From positions 372,001 to 436,000 of the forward strand of contig CAXBJB010000002.1 of the NCBI GenBank assembly GCA_963976055.1: a stretch of 64,000 nucleotides of DNA. Direction: 5' to 3'. This document shows positions 1 through 14,031 of this stretch, in pieces. The position numbers and the translations under genes were made by a program. The notes below the pieces were generated by a model. That model was given only the letters and a program-made list of their open reading frames with translations. It had not been told where the DNA came from and did not search any database. The DNA comes from UBA1479 sp963976055. Lineage in GTDB: Bacteria; Pseudomonadota; Alphaproteobacteria; Rhodospirillales; Casp-alpha2. How positions within the stretch are numbered: position 1 is the first letter of the stretch; each line of letters begins with the position of its first letter.

Positions 1-183
1 CTCAACGAGATCAAGCGTCAGCAGCGGCAGGAGGACGGCGGGGCTTCCGCCCCGAAGCTAGAGCCCGAGGGCCTGCGTCTGCCCGCGCCCGGCGAGGTTG
101 CTCCGGCCCGACCTGCGCAACCGGCGGCACCGGCATTGCCGGGGATCAACCTTGAAATTCGCGGCGATATTAAGTCACAGTAG
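1..183 (+). CDS. C-terminal fragment of an unidentified protein
   Basis: An open frame runs from the left edge to a TAG stop at 181-183 and gives 60 residues. The visible tail starts with a charged stretch (NEIKRQQRQEDG), passes through a proline/alanine-rich low-complexity segment, and ends in GDIKSQ. Codon use is GC-rich like the neighbours, which supports it being a real gene end. No domain can be recognised from this tail. It lies 52 bp upstream of bpt in the same direction, so the two may be co-transcribed. The product cannot be named from this window. Confidence 0.55.
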   Translation, partial: LNEIKRQQRQEDGGASAPKLEPEGLRLPAPGEVAPARPAQPAAPALPGINLEIRGDIKSQ

Positions 184-235
184 GTTCCGGACGGTCGACG
201 CGCTGGCGGCGTGACCGGAGGCACAGGGACACGAC

Positions 236-961
236 ATGCGCCACAAACCCATATCGGACACGCGGTTCTTTTTCGCGACGGCGCCTCTGCCCTGTCCGTA
301 CCTGCCGGACCGGGTCGAACGGCGCGTGGTCACCGAACTGTTCGGGCGCGACGCCACGCGGCTTCACGATCAATTGTCCTATGCCGGATTCCGCCGTTCC
401 CACGGCATTGTCTATGCTCCGGCGTGTCCCGGCTGCGACGCCTGCAAGGCCGTGCGGATCGCCGTCGACGGCTTCGACCTGCGTCCGTCCATGAAGCGGA
501 TTTTGAAAGCCAACACGGACCTGTCGGCACGCATGGCGCAGCCGGCCGCCAGCCAGGAACAATATCGCCTGTTCCAACGCTATCAGGCGTCGCGCCATTC
601 CGGCGGCGACATGTCCAAGATGGATTACCTCGATTACCAGGCGCTGATCGAGGACACCCCCATCGACACCGGCCTGATCACCTTCCGCGACGGCCAGGGC
701 ACGCTGATGGGGGCCATGCTGGCCGACCGCCTGGGCGACGGGCTGTCCGCGGTCTACAGCTATTTCGACCCGGAACAGCCGCGCCGGGGCATGGGCACCT
801 ACATGATCCTGTGGCTGATCGACGAAGCCAAGCGCCTCGGCCTGCCTTATGTCTACCTGGGGTTCTGGATCGAGGGCTGCAACAAGATGTCCTACAAGGC
901 GCGGTTCCGCCCGCTGGAAATCCACACGGCACGGGGCTGGGTGCCCTTTTCCGAAGTCTGA
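236..961 (+). CDS. bpt: Aspartate/glutamate leucyltransferase (aminoacyl-tRNA-protein transferase)
   Basis: The 241-residue protein matches the bacterial Bpt/Ate family in length and sequence. These cytosolic enzymes transfer an amino acid from aminoacyl-tRNA to the N-terminus of target proteins and mark them for ClpS/ClpAP degradation (N-degron pathway). The N-terminal block reads FFATAPLPCPYLPDRVERRV with the family's conserved CPY region. It is followed by a CPGCDACKAVRI cysteine cluster, and the C-terminal half has the GNAT-like fold segment ending in YLGFWIEGCNKMSYKARF. The ATG at 236 follows a GGAGG-containing leader (around 213) and keeps the conserved N-terminus. The gene ends 13 bp before the convergent cation ATPase stop. 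The family call is firm. Whether leucine or arginine is transferred is inferred from the family. Confidence 0.93.
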   Translation: MRHKPISDTRFFFATAPLPCPYLPDRVERRVVTELFGRDATRLHDQLSYAGFRRSHGIVYAPACPGCDACKAVRIAVDGFDLRPSMKRILKANTDLSARMAQPAASQEQYRLFQRYQASRHSGGDMSKMDYLDYQALIEDTPIDTGLITFRDGQGTLMGAMLADRLGDGLSAVYSYFDPEQPRRGMGTYMILWLIDEAKRLGLPYVYLGFWIEGCNKMSYKARFRPLEIHTARGWVPFSEV

Positions 962-974
962 ACCGGTCTCTGGT

Positions 975-3743
<2,769 letters not shown>

Positions 3744-3787
3744 CTTAGCGGCATCGGGCGAATTTCACACCTTGGGAGCGCCGATGC

Positions 3788-6031
<2,244 letters not shown>

Positions 6032-6161
6032 CTCATCGATTCCTTAAAGTTCGTCAAAATTCCGCAGGTTTCCGCGCATTTGGGGCGGAACGCCGTGATC
6101 CTGCACCAGATATAGTACATTCGGGGGGTGGGCGGTCAATGCGCCGATGGCGGCAAATCGG

Positions 6162-6881
6162 TTATTTTTTTGCCTGGAAGCGGTCGACCAGACGGTCGCG
6201 GGCGGCCAGCCGCCCGGCCCGCCCTTCCAGGGCGTGGCTTTCCAGGAAGTATCCGGTCAGTTTCAGGCCGTCGACCACTTCCGCCGGGGTTTCCGCCGCC
6301 CCGGGGCCGAGCAGAAACGCCGGCAGGGCCAGCAGACGCCCGTGATAGGGCTTGCCGGCGGCGGCCGAGACGGCGCGCCCGGTCTTGGGCGAGACATAGG
6401 TCAGATTTTCCGTCTCGCCCGTGGCGGCGCAGGCGGCGAGATCGAGCCCGAATCCCAGTTCGCCGAGCACCCCCATTTCCCATTTCACATAGGCCGACCC
6501 GACGTCGGCGTCATCCAGCACCCCGAACAACGCCGCCAGGCCGTGGAAGATGGCGGGATGGTCCTCGCCCTCGGGCAACAGGGCCTCGGTCACCGCGCAG
6601 GCGGCGGAGAGGGCCGCCAGGCCGTCCGGGCAGTCCATCAGCGCCGCCGCAGGGGTTTCCAGCACTTCCGTCGTCAGGCTGCCCAGGTGTTCCGGCAGGC
6701 GGCCGCGCCAATCGAGGGTGACCAGATTGCCGACCTGCAACCCGCCGCGCTTGCGCCGCCCCGCCCCGCCCCGCACCAGGCCCGTCTGGCGGCCCCGGGT
6801 TTCCGTCAGGGCGCTGACGATCAGCGCACTTTCGCCGTGCTTGCGGGTCGCCAGGATGTAGCCTCTGTCGCGCCATTCCAT
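6162..6881 (-). CDS. recO: DNA repair protein RecO
   Basis: The 239-residue protein begins with MEWRDRGYILATRKHGESA, the usual RecO N-terminal OB-fold opening, followed by a basic loop (GAGRRKRGG) typical of the DNA-binding face. RecO works with RecR (and RecF) to load RecA onto SSB-coated single-stranded DNA during gap repair. It is the last gene of the minus-strand run lepB-rnc-era-recO, starting 48 bp after the era stop. The era-recO order is widely conserved in proteobacteria and supports the call. Length is normal for the family. Confidence 0.95.
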   Translation of the reverse strand: MEWRDRGYILATRKHGESALIVSALTETRGRQTGLVRGGAGRRKRGGLQVGNLVTLDWRGRLPEHLGSLTTEVLETPAAALMDCPDGLAALSAACAVTEALLPEGEDHPAIFHGLAALFGVLDDADVGSAYVKWEMGVLGELGFGLDLAACAATGETENLTYVSPKTGRAVSAAAGKPYHGRLLALPAFLLGPGAAETPAEVVDGLKLTGYFLESHALEGRAGRLAARDRLVDRFQAKK

Positions 6882-6929
6882 GGCGAAACGCCCTATCTGC
6901 GCGTTTCAGGCGCAGAAGATTGATCCTGA

Positions 6930-7832
6930 TCAGGCATCGAAATCCAGGCCCCATTCGGCGTAACGTTCGCGGTCGTCCTGCCATTTTCCGCGCACCTTGA
7001 CGTGGATGAACAGATGGACGGGATGGCCCAACAAATCCTGAAGTTCGGTGCGCGCGGCGGCGCCGATCTGCTTGACCATGGCGCCCTGGCGGCCCAACAC
7101 GATGCCCTTCTGGCTGTCCCGCTCGACATAGATGACCTGGCGCACATGGGCCGAACCGTCGGCCTTCTGCGTCCAGTCCTCGGTCTCGACGGTGATCTTG
7201 TAGGGCAGTTCCTGATGCAGTTTGAGGAACAGCTTTTCGCGCGTGATCTCGGCCGCCAGCAGGCGCGCCGGCATGTCGGAAATTTCGTCCTCGGGATACA
7301 GCCACGGCCCCTCGGGCACGGCGGCGGCGAATACCTTGGCCAGGTCGGAAACGCCGTCGCCCGTGTTGGCGGAAACCATGAAGCAATCGGTGAAGACACC
7401 TGTATTCATTAACTTTTCGGCCAGGGACAGCAGCACGGGCTTGGCCACCAGATCGATCTTGTTGAGGATCAGATAGGCCTTGCGCCCGCCCAGGGTCAGC
7501 TTGTCGATGATCGCCTGCGAGCGCTTGTCGACGCCGTCCTTGGCGTCGATCAGCAGCGCAATGGCGTCGGCGTCCTGGGCCCCCGACCAGGCGGCGGCGA
7601 CCATGGCCCGGTCGAGCCGGCCCTTGGGCTCGAAAATGCCCGGCGTGTCGATCAGGATGACCTGCGCCGGTCCTTCGATGAAGATGCCGAGCACGCGGGT
7701 CCGCGTCGTCTGCACCTTGGGCGAAACGATGGAGACCTTGGCGCCCACCAGGCGGTTGACCAGGGTCGACTTGCCGACATTGGGCGCGCCCAGAATGGCG
7801 ATGAAGCCGGCGCGGGTCTTGGTCTCGTTCAT
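6930..7832 (-). CDS. era: GTPase Era
   Basis: The 300-residue protein shows the Era G motifs: GAPNVGKST (P-loop, residues 12-20), DTPG, and NKID. The C-terminal KH domain has a GRQGAMVKQIG RNA-binding loop. Era binds the 3' end of 16S rRNA and assists 30S maturation at the cytoplasm/membrane interface. The frame stays open far upstream, but the conserved N-terminus MNETKTRAGFIAILG starts at 7832. Its ATG overlaps the rnc stop by 4 bp (ATGA), which argues strongly for this start and for translational coupling with RNase III. Confidence 0.97.
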   Translation of the reverse strand: MNETKTRAGFIAILGAPNVGKSTLVNRLVGAKVSIVSPKVQTTRTRVLGIFIEGPAQVILIDTPGIFEPKGRLDRAMVAAAWSGAQDADAIALLIDAKDGVDKRSQAIIDKLTLGGRKAYLILNKIDLVAKPVLLSLAEKLMNTGVFTDCFMVSANTGDGVSDLAKVFAAAVPEGPWLYPEDEISDMPARLLAAEITREKLFLKLHQELPYKITVETEDWTQKADGSAHVRQVIYVERDSQKGIVLGRQGAMVKQIGAAARTELQDLLGHPVHLFIHVKVRGKWQDDRERYAEWGLDFDA

Positions 7833-8521
7833 TCGGTCCCCCAGTTGTTCAGCATTGCCGTGGCGGCGGCCTGTTCGGCTTCCTGTTTGGCGTTGCCCGT
7901 CCCCGTCTGGTCCGGGCGGCCGGTAACGCTCACTGTGACGGTGAAGGTCGGCGCGTGGTCCGGTCCGGTCTGGTCCGTCACCGCATAGACCGGCAGCGGC
8001 AAAGCATCCTTCTGGCAGCGTTCCTGAAGCCGTGTCTTGGCGTCCTTCAGGGGGCCCGTATGGGCATCGGCCAGGGGCGTCCACATGCGCCGCACGAAAC
8101 CGGCGGCAACGTCGTATCCGGCGTCCAGGAACAGGGCCCCGATCACGGCCTCGCAGGCGTCGGCCAGGATCGACGGGTTGTCCCGCCCGCCCGCCGCCTT
8201 TTCGCCGGGCGACAGCGCCAGACAGGACGCCAGATCCAGATCGCGGGCCACGGCGGCCAGGGTGTCCTTGCGTACCAGGGCGGTGAAGCGGTAGCCGAGT
8301 TCGCCCTCGCTTTCTTCGGGAAAGCGGTCATAGAGCAACGCCGAGACGGCCAGCCCCAGCACCCGGTCGCCGAGGAACTCCAGGCGCTCGTTGGAATTCA
8401 GGCGGTCCGTCTGCCCCGAGGCATGCTTGAAGGCCTGTGTGAGAAGGTCAGGATCGCCGAAACGGTGGCCCAGGTGGTCCTGCAGGGCCGAATGGCGCTT
8501 GGATGTGGCGCCGCCGCTCAT
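7829..8521 (-). CDS. rnc: Ribonuclease III
   Basis: The 230-residue protein has the RNase III signature NERLEFLGDRVLGLAVS with the catalytic acidic residues, and a second acidic motif DACEAVIGALFLDAGYD. A C-terminal double-stranded-RNA-binding domain (about 155-228) ends with KQEAEQAAATAML. It cleaves double-stranded RNA, including rRNA precursors. Both ends overlap neighbours by 4 bp: its ATG overlaps the lepB stop and its stop overlaps the era start. lepB, rnc and era are thus clearly one translationally coupled operon. Length is typical. Confidence 0.97.
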   Translation of the reverse strand: MSGGATSKRHSALQDHLGHRFGDPDLLTQAFKHASGQTDRLNSNERLEFLGDRVLGLAVSALLYDRFPEESEGELGYRFTALVRKDTLAAVARDLDLASCLALSPGEKAAGGRDNPSILADACEAVIGALFLDAGYDVAAGFVRRMWTPLADAHTGPLKDAKTRLQERCQKDALPLPVYAVTDQTGPDHAPTFTVTVSVTGRPDQTGTGNAKQEAEQAAATAMLNNWGTE

Positions 8522-9249
8522 TCAATGCCCTGGAAGATGCGCTCGAAGCGCACCGTCGACGGCCATTGCCAAGGCCGCCACAGGGAGCCTTGGGTCGAGA
8601 AGAACAGGAATTCGGCGCGACCCACGAGATTTTCCTTGGGAATGAACCCGACGTCGCCGTACCGCGAATCATTGGATCGGTCGCGGTTGTCGCCCATGGC
8701 GAAGAACATGTCGGCGGGCACCTTGTAGACCCGCGTGTTGTCCATGGGGTCGTTGTCGGTTTCTTCCAGGATGAAGTGCTTCACCCCGTTCGGCAGGATC
8801 TCGACGAAGCGCGGCACGCGCCGGGTGGTGCCGAAATCGTCGGTCGAGACGAAATCCTCGACCCGCTCGCGGGTCACCGGCGCGCCGTTGATGTGCAGGA
8901 TGCCGCCCGTCACCTGAATTTCATCGCCGGGCAGACCGACGATGCGTTTGATGAAATCGGTCTTGTTGTCGGACGGCAGCTTGAACACCACGACGTCGCC
9001 GCGGGCCGGCGTCTCCTCAAAGATGCGCCCGGGGATCAACGGCATGGAGAACGGCAGCGAATGCTTGGAATACCCGTAGGAGAACTTGGACACGAACAGG
9101 TAGTCGCCGATCAGCAGCGTCGGCAGCATGGAGCCCGACGGGATGTTGAAGGGCTCGTACGCGAAGGTGCGCACGACCAGCGCGATCAGGATCGCGTAGG
9201 CGACCGTTTTCAAGGTGTCCCAGAATCCGCCGGGTTTGTCGCCGCTCAT
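8518..9249 (-). CDS. lepB: Signal peptidase I
   Basis: The 243-residue protein has one N-terminal membrane helix (about residues 12-30) followed by the signal peptidase box with nucleophile Ser40 in PSGSMLPTL. The general-base lysine is Lys101 in KRIVGLPGD, and a downstream GDNRDRSNDSRYGDVG box is present. It cleaves leader peptides of Sec- and Tat-exported proteins on the outer face of the inner membrane. The frame is open further upstream, but Met at 9249 gives the usual cytoplasmic tail before the helix. The stop overlaps rnc by 4 bp, and the gap to acpS upstream is about 100 bp. Confidence 0.96.
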   Translation of the reverse strand: MSGDKPGGFWDTLKTVAYAILIALVVRTFAYEPFNIPSGSMLPTLLIGDYLFVSKFSYGYSKHSLPFSMPLIPGRIFEETPARGDVVVFKLPSDNKTDFIKRIVGLPGDEIQVTGGILHINGAPVTRERVEDFVSTDDFGTTRRVPRFVEILPNGVKHFILEETDNDPMDNTRVYKVPADMFFAMGDNRDRSNDSRYGDVGFIPKENLVGRAEFLFFSTQGSLWRPWQWPSTVRFERIFQGIE

Positions 9250-9350
9250 ATGTTGTTTTTCCGTGAAATGCCTAGGGTGGTGCCTGGAAGAAATGGCTGG
9301 GCCGCCGGATGGTTTCGGCGGGCGGATGAAACGCGGGTCGGGCGCAAAGG

Positions 9351-9761
9351 TCAAGCGCCTTCCTGGCCGGGGACCGCGGAAATGATCACCATGGCGTGGG
9401 CCAGGGGGTATTCGTCGGTCTGGGAGACATGAACCTGGGCGATCAGGCCCGGCGGCGTCAGCGCATCCAGCCGCGCCTTGGCGCCGCCGGTAATCAGCAT
9501 GTAGGGCTGCCCGGTGGGCAGGTTGGCGACCACCATGTCTTTCCAGAACACGCCCAGGCGAAACCCGGTCCCCAGCGCCTTGGCGCAGGCTTCCTTGGCG
9601 GCGAAGCTTTGGGCGAAGGAGGCCGCCGGATTCTGCCGGCGGTAGGCCTTTTTCTGTTCGCCCTCGGCGAACAGGCGGTCGATGAAACGGTCGCCGAACC
9701 GATCCAGCGTGCGCTCGATCCGGCGGATGTCGCACAGATCCGTGCCGATACCGATGATCAT
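9351..9761 (-). CDS. acpS: Holo-[acyl-carrier-protein] synthase
   Basis: The 136-residue protein opens with MIIGIGTDLCDIRRIE, where the aspartate binds magnesium, and carries the FAAKEA motif, both diagnostic of the AcpS phosphopantetheinyl transferase family. It moves 4'-phosphopantetheine from CoA to the ACP serine and so activates fatty acid synthesis. It sits 37 bp after pdxJ in the same direction, and pdxJ-acpS-lepB-rnc-era is a widespread proteobacterial order. Length is normal. Confidence 0.95.
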   Translation of the reverse strand: MIIGIGTDLCDIRRIERTLDRFGDRFIDRLFAEGEQKKAYRRQNPAASFAQSFAAKEACAKALGTGFRLGVFWKDMVVANLPTGQPYMLITGGAKARLDALTPPGLIAQVHVSQTDEYPLAHAMVIISAVPGQEGA

Positions 9762-9798
9762 GGGCGGGGTGTCATGGTCTGCGGGCGTTTCGGCGGCG

Positions 9799-10563
9799 TC
9801 ACGCGGAGCGTTCGCCCAGGGCCTCGGCCCGGGCCTGATCCATAAGAGCGCGCATGCGCTTGATGGCGCTTTCCAGGCCGCCGAAAATCGCCTCGCCGAT
9901 CAGGAAGTGACCGATGTTCAACTCGTCGATGGTGGCGATCGCCGCCACCGGCCCGACCGTGTCGAAGGTCAGGCCGTGCCCGGCATGACATTCCAGGCCG
10001 ATCGCCTCGGCATGGGCGGCCGCGTCCTTGACGCGCTGCAACTGTGCCGCCTGGGTCGCCGGTCCGGCCTCGCAATAGGCGCCGGTGTGAAGTTCGACCA
10101 CGGGGGCGCCCAGGGCCTTGGCGGCGTCCAATTGCACGGGGTCCGGCTCGATGAACAGGGAAACGCGGATGCCGGCGGCGTTCAGGGCATCGACATAGGG
10201 TTTCAGGGCCCCCATGCCGCCGGCGGCGTCCAGGCCGCCTTCGGTCGTCCGTTCCTCGCGCTTTTCCGGCACGATGCAGGCGGCATGCGGCTTGTGGCGC
10301 AGCGCGATGGCCAGCATTTCCTCGGTCGCCGCCATCTCGAAGTTAAGCGGCAGTTCGATCTGCGCCACGAGACGCGCCATGTCGTCGTCGGAGATATGGC
10401 GCCGGTCCTCGCGCAGATGTGCGGTGATGCCGTCGGCCCCGGCCTGGGCGGCGGCGCGGGCGGCGCGCACGGGGTCCGGGTGGCCGCCGCCCCGCGCGTT
10501 GCGGATGGTCGCCACGTGGTCGATGTTGACGCCGAGCCTGAGATATCCGGTCATCGTCTTCAA
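9799..10563 (-). CDS. pdxJ: Pyridoxine 5'-phosphate synthase
   Basis: The 254-residue protein has the PdxJ opening LRLGVNIDHVATIRNARG and a later GLECHAGHGLTFDTV segment that forms the phosphate site. It is a TIM barrel that condenses 1-deoxyxylulose 5-phosphate with 3-amino-2-oxopropyl phosphate to make vitamin B6 (DXP-dependent route). It follows rel by 13 bp and precedes acpS. Met4 (MTGYLR) is an alternative start nine bases downstream. The identification is unambiguous. Confidence 0.96.
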   Translation of the reverse strand: MKTMTGYLRLGVNIDHVATIRNARGGGHPDPVRAARAAAQAGADGITAHLREDRRHISDDDMARLVAQIELPLNFEMAATEEMLAIALRHKPHAACIVPEKREERTTEGGLDAAGGMGALKPYVDALNAAGIRVSLFIEPDPVQLDAAKALGAPVVELHTGAYCEAGPATQAAQLQRVKDAAAHAEAIGLECHAGHGLTFDTVGPVAAIATIDELNIGHFLIGEAIFGGLESAIKRMRALMDQARAEALGERSA

Positions 10564-10576
10564 GTCCTTGCCTGTC

Positions 10577-12739
10577 TTAGCCTTTCGCGCGTTCGACCGA
10601 GTTGACGGCGGGCGACGCGCGCAGCGCCGCGATGATGTCGGTCAGGTGCTTGACGTCGCGCACCTCGACATCGATCAGCATGTCGAAGAAATCGGTCGAA
10701 CGGTTGATGATCTTGAGGTTGGAGATATTGCCGTCGTTCTTGGCGATCATGGTCGACAGATCGCCGAGCGAGCCTGGCGCGTTGGCAACGGTGACGTGGA
10801 CGCGGCCGACGTGCAGGTCGTGCTGCGCCTCGCCCCGGTCCCAGGCCAGATCAAGCCAGCGTTCCGGCTCGTCGCCGTAGCCTTCCAGGGTGTCGCAGTC
10901 GATCGTGTGCACGGTGACGCCCCGGCCCGTGGTGACGATGCCGACGATGCGGTCGCCCGGCAAGGGATGGCAGCAGCCCGCGAAATGCATGGCCATGCCG
11001 GGGATCAGGCCCTGGATGGGGACGCCGCCGCCCTCGCCCTTGTCCTTGCCGCGCTTGCGGTTGCGCACTTCGGACAGCGGCACGACGGTGTCGTCGCCCT
11101 CTTTCTTCTTGCGCTTGGCCCGGGGATAAACGGCCTCCAACACTTCCCGGCCGCTCAGATTGCCCAGGCCGACGGCGACGTAAACATCTTCGACCGATGC
11201 CTGGGTCAGTTTTTTCAGAGCGCCGGTTAATCCTTTGTCCGTAAGCTCGTAATCGGCTTCCTTGAAGCTGCGCTGGAGGATGGAACGGCCGAGCTTTTCG
11301 TATTCCTCGCGCTCCTGCAGGCGCACGAAGCGGCGGATGCGTGCCCGCGCCTTGCCGGTCACGATGAAGCGTTCCCACGTCGGGTTGGGGGTCTGCGCCT
11401 TGGAGGTCACGATCTCGACCTGGTCGCCGTTTCGAAGCTCCGTGCGCAGCGGCATCATCTTGCCGTTGATCTTGGCGCCGACGCAGTGGTCGCCGACCTC
11501 GGAATGGACCGCGTAGGCGAAATCGACGGTGGTCGCCCCGCGCGGCAGGTTGATCAGGTCGCCGCGGGGCGTGAAGCAGAACACCTGGTCCTGGAACATC
11601 TCCATCTTGGAGTGCTCCAACACTTCCTCGGGGTCCGAGGCGTGCTCCAGAATGTCGAGCAGTTCGCGCAGCCAGCGGTATTGGGTGCCGTCCTTGGCCG
11701 GCCCGCCCTGCTTGTAGTTCCAATGGGCGGCGACGCCCAGTTCGGCGACTTCGTGCATCACCCTGGTGCGGATCTGCAGTTCGATGCGCTGCTGGTGCGG
11801 GCCGAACACGCCGGTATGAAGCGATTGATAGCCGTTCGGCTTCGGCATGGAGATGTAGTCCTTGAACCGCCCCGGCACGACCCGATAGGCGTTATGCGCC
11901 ACGCCAAGCGCCTTGTAGCAGTCCTCGATGCTGTTGACGGTGATGCGGAAGGCCATGATGTCCGACAGCTGTTCGAACCCGACGTCGTGCTTCTGCATCT
12001 TGCGCCAGATCGAATAGGGCGACTTCTCGCGGCCGTTGACCTCGGCCTCAATGCCGTTCTCCGACAGGGTTTCCGACAGTTCGCCGATGATCTTGGGCAC
12101 CAACGCCCCGCCCTGCTCGCGCAGGGTGTCCAGGCGCTTGACCACGGCGCGGCGCGCTTCCGGGTTGATCTCGGCGAAGGCCAGGTCCTCAAGCTCGGTC
12201 TTGATTTCCTGCATGCCGATGCGTTCGGCCAGCGGCGCATAGATGTCCATGGTTTCCATGGCGATGCGGCGGCGCTTTTCGTCGCTTTTTATGTAATGCA
12301 GGGTGCGCATGTTGTGCAGGCGGTCGGCCAACTTAACCAGCAGCACGCGGATGTCCTCGGACATGGCGAGCACCAGCTTGCGGAAGTTTTCCGCCTGCTT
12401 GGCGCGGTCCGACTGGAATTCGATGCGGGTCAGCTTGGTCACGCCGTCGACCAGCTGCGCGACCTCGTTGCCGAAGTGCGAGCGGATATCCTCCAGCGTC
12501 GCCACCGTATCCTCGATGGTGTCGTGCAGCAGGGCCGTTTCGATGGTGGCACTGTCGACCCGGTAGGAGGTGAGAATCCCCGCGACCTCGATGGGGTGCG
12601 AGAAATACGGGTCGCCCGAGGCGCGCTTTTGCGAACCGTGCGCCTTCATGGCGAACACGTAGGCACCGTTGATCCCGACCTCGTCCGCATTGGGATCGTA
12701 GGCCTTTACCCGTTCAACAAGTTCGAACTGGCGGATCAC
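10577..12739 (-). CDS. rsh: Bifunctional (p)ppGpp synthetase/hydrolase (Rel/SpoT family)
   Basis: The 720-residue protein has the full RSH layout. The N-terminal HD hydrolase domain keeps His72-Asp73 and HDTIEDT. The synthetase domain contains GRFKDYISMPKPNGYQSLHT, and its RFKD is the RXKD type found in bifunctional rather than synthesis-only enzymes. A TGS domain begins VFCFTPRGDLINLPRGA, and a C-terminal ACT domain ends at about residue 715. It makes and breaks (p)ppGpp in the stringent response. No second RSH gene is seen here. It lies downstream of rpoZ (104 bp gap) and 13 bp upstream of pdxJ, a common alphaproteobacterial order. Confidence 0.95.
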   Translation of the reverse strand: MIRQFELVERVKAYDPNADEVGINGAYVFAMKAHGSQKRASGDPYFSHPIEVAGILTSYRVDSATIETALLHDTIEDTVATLEDIRSHFGNEVAQLVDGVTKLTRIEFQSDRAKQAENFRKLVLAMSEDIRVLLVKLADRLHNMRTLHYIKSDEKRRRIAMETMDIYAPLAERIGMQEIKTELEDLAFAEINPEARRAVVKRLDTLREQGGALVPKIIGELSETLSENGIEAEVNGREKSPYSIWRKMQKHDVGFEQLSDIMAFRITVNSIEDCYKALGVAHNAYRVVPGRFKDYISMPKPNGYQSLHTGVFGPHQQRIELQIRTRVMHEVAELGVAAHWNYKQGGPAKDGTQYRWLRELLDILEHASDPEEVLEHSKMEMFQDQVFCFTPRGDLINLPRGATTVDFAYAVHSEVGDHCVGAKINGKMMPLRTELRNGDQVEIVTSKAQTPNPTWERFIVTGKARARIRRFVRLQEREEYEKLGRSILQRSFKEADYELTDKGLTGALKKLTQASVEDVYVAVGLGNLSGREVLEAVYPRAKRKKKEGDDTVVPLSEVRNRKRGKDKGEGGGVPIQGLIPGMAMHFAGCCHPLPGDRIVGIVTTGRGVTVHTIDCDTLEGYGDEPERWLDLAWDRGEAQHDLHVGRVHVTVANAPGSLGDLSTMIAKNDGNISNLKIINRSTDFFDMLIDVEVRDVKHLTDIIAALRASPAVNSVERAKG

Positions 12740-12843
12740 GAAGGGGGCGCCTTATCCAGTTAACACCGGGACGCCGCCCTCAGATTGCCGAAACGCACGG
12801 CACGGCCGCGGCTCCGGTCGGGAATGTGTCGTGGACGAGGACT

Positions 12844-13269
12844 TTAGTCCTCCAGCCCAATCTCCGCATCCTTGAAAACGACGTCTGCGCCCATGGTAGC
12901 AGGGTCCGAGCCGTCGTCCACGTCCAAAGTATCGTCGTCGTCCTCGTCGTCCGACGCGGAAGCGCCGGCGTTCGCCGACATGGCCGACAGTTGCATGGTT
13001 TCCGGAATGGCGGGATCCAAGTCTTCGATGGATTCCTCCATCTGCACGTACTTCTGCATGCCCTTGATCAGGGATTCTTCGAGTTCCGGCAGGGTGACGG
13101 CTTCCTCGGCGATTTCACGCAGGGCAACGACCGGGTTTTTGTCATTGTCGCGGTCGACGGCCAGGGGCGCCCCGGCCGAAATGTGGCGGGCACGCTGCGC
13201 CGCGAGCATGACCAGCTCGAAGCGATTGGGGATTTTCAGAACGCAATCTTCGACCGTAACGCGGGCCAT
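12844..13269 (-). CDS. rpoZ: RNA polymerase omega subunit
   Basis: The 141-residue protein starts MARVTVEDCVLKIPNRFELV, the standard omega N-terminus, followed by the AAQRARHISAG motif that wraps the beta-prime tail. It assists RNA polymerase assembly and in many proteobacteria contributes to the ppGpp site, which fits its place next to rel. The ATG at 13269 is preceded by a clear GGAGG. The C-terminus is longer than in E. coli and strongly acidic (many Asp/Glu after residue 110). The stop codon sits inside a short perfect hairpin (GAGGACT-TT-AGTCCTC, 12837-12852) without a T-tract. Confidence 0.95.
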   Translation of the reverse strand: MARVTVEDCVLKIPNRFELVMLAAQRARHISAGAPLAVDRDNDKNPVVALREIAEEAVTLPELEESLIKGMQKYVQMEESIEDLDPAIPETMQLSAMSANAGASASDDEDDDDTLDVDDGSDPATMGADVVFKDAEIGLED

Positions 13270-13372
13270 GCGGAACCTCCGGGGTCGGAATGTCAGGAAT
13301 ATGGGTCGCCAATCATTGGCAAGGTTGTGGGTTATATGCCCGGGCGCCGGGATTTTCAAGCCTTTCGGCGAA

Positions 13373-13915
13373 TTATTCGGGGGCCTGCCATTCCGTGCCC
13401 AGATAACCCTCGGCATCGGCCAAGGGGCGAATTTCCTGCTCCGCCGGCAGTGCGGCGCAGAGCGCTTCGATCGTGCGGCCCAGCACGGGATGGCGCCAGC
13501 CGGGTGCCACGTCACGGATCGGCAGCAAGGCGAAAGCGCGGGTATGCAGACGCGGATGCGGCACCTCCAGGTCGCCCGTCAACACCCGGTCGCCGAAGGT
13601 CAGCAGGTCGAGGTCCAGGATGCGGGCGGCGTTGCGTTCGCCGCGCCGGCGCCCGAACCGGGTTTCGATATCCAGCAGAACCGCCATCAGGGCGTCCGGG
13701 GTCAGGTCCGTGGCCACGGCGACGGCGCCGTTGACGAACCAGGGCTGGTCGGAAATCGGCACGGGGGCGGTTTCATACCATCCGGCACGGGCCGTGACCT
13801 CGATCCCGGAATGTTGTGAAAGAACCTGCAACGCGGCCCCGCAGGTGGCGCGCGGCGGTCCGAATTTCGCGGTCGGCAGGTTGCCGCCGACGCCGATGAC
13901 GATGGGCCCGCTCAC
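13373..13915 (-). CDS. folK: 2-amino-4-hydroxy-6-hydroxymethyldihydropteridine pyrophosphokinase
   Basis: The 180-residue protein carries the HPPK pattern: GVGGNLP near the N-terminus, ETRFGRRRGERNAARILDLD with the magnesium-binding DLD, and PHPRLHTRAFALLPI. It transfers pyrophosphate from ATP to the pterin in folate synthesis. It is about 15-20 residues longer than E. coli FolK, mainly at the C-terminus (EIRPLADAEGYLGTEWQAPE). It is transcribed away from the NYN gene at 14032. The 103 bp between folK and rpoZ show no clear feature. Confidence 0.93.
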   Translation of the reverse strand: MSGPIVIGVGGNLPTAKFGPPRATCGAALQVLSQHSGIEVTARAGWYETAPVPISDQPWFVNGAVAVATDLTPDALMAVLLDIETRFGRRRGERNAARILDLDLLTFGDRVLTGDLEVPHPRLHTRAFALLPIRDVAPGWRHPVLGRTIEALCAALPAEQEIRPLADAEGYLGTEWQAPE

Positions 13916-14031
13916 GCCGGAATCCCTGGGCAGGCGGGCGTTGAATCCTTGTACTCGGAAGCAATGGGGCTTAAGTGTTTCATTATTGGCACTGTGTAAA
14001 AAATTAACGTTGTGATTTCACCAAGGGATTG

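Noticed and set aside
7833..8084. 84-codon upstream extension of era
   Set aside because: It lies inside rnc in another frame. The ATG at 7832 matches the conserved Era N-terminus and overlaps the rnc stop by 4 bp.
9250..9735. Upstream extension of lepB
   Set aside because: It reads through acpS on the same strand in another frame. The membrane helix and signal peptidase motifs need only the start at 9249.
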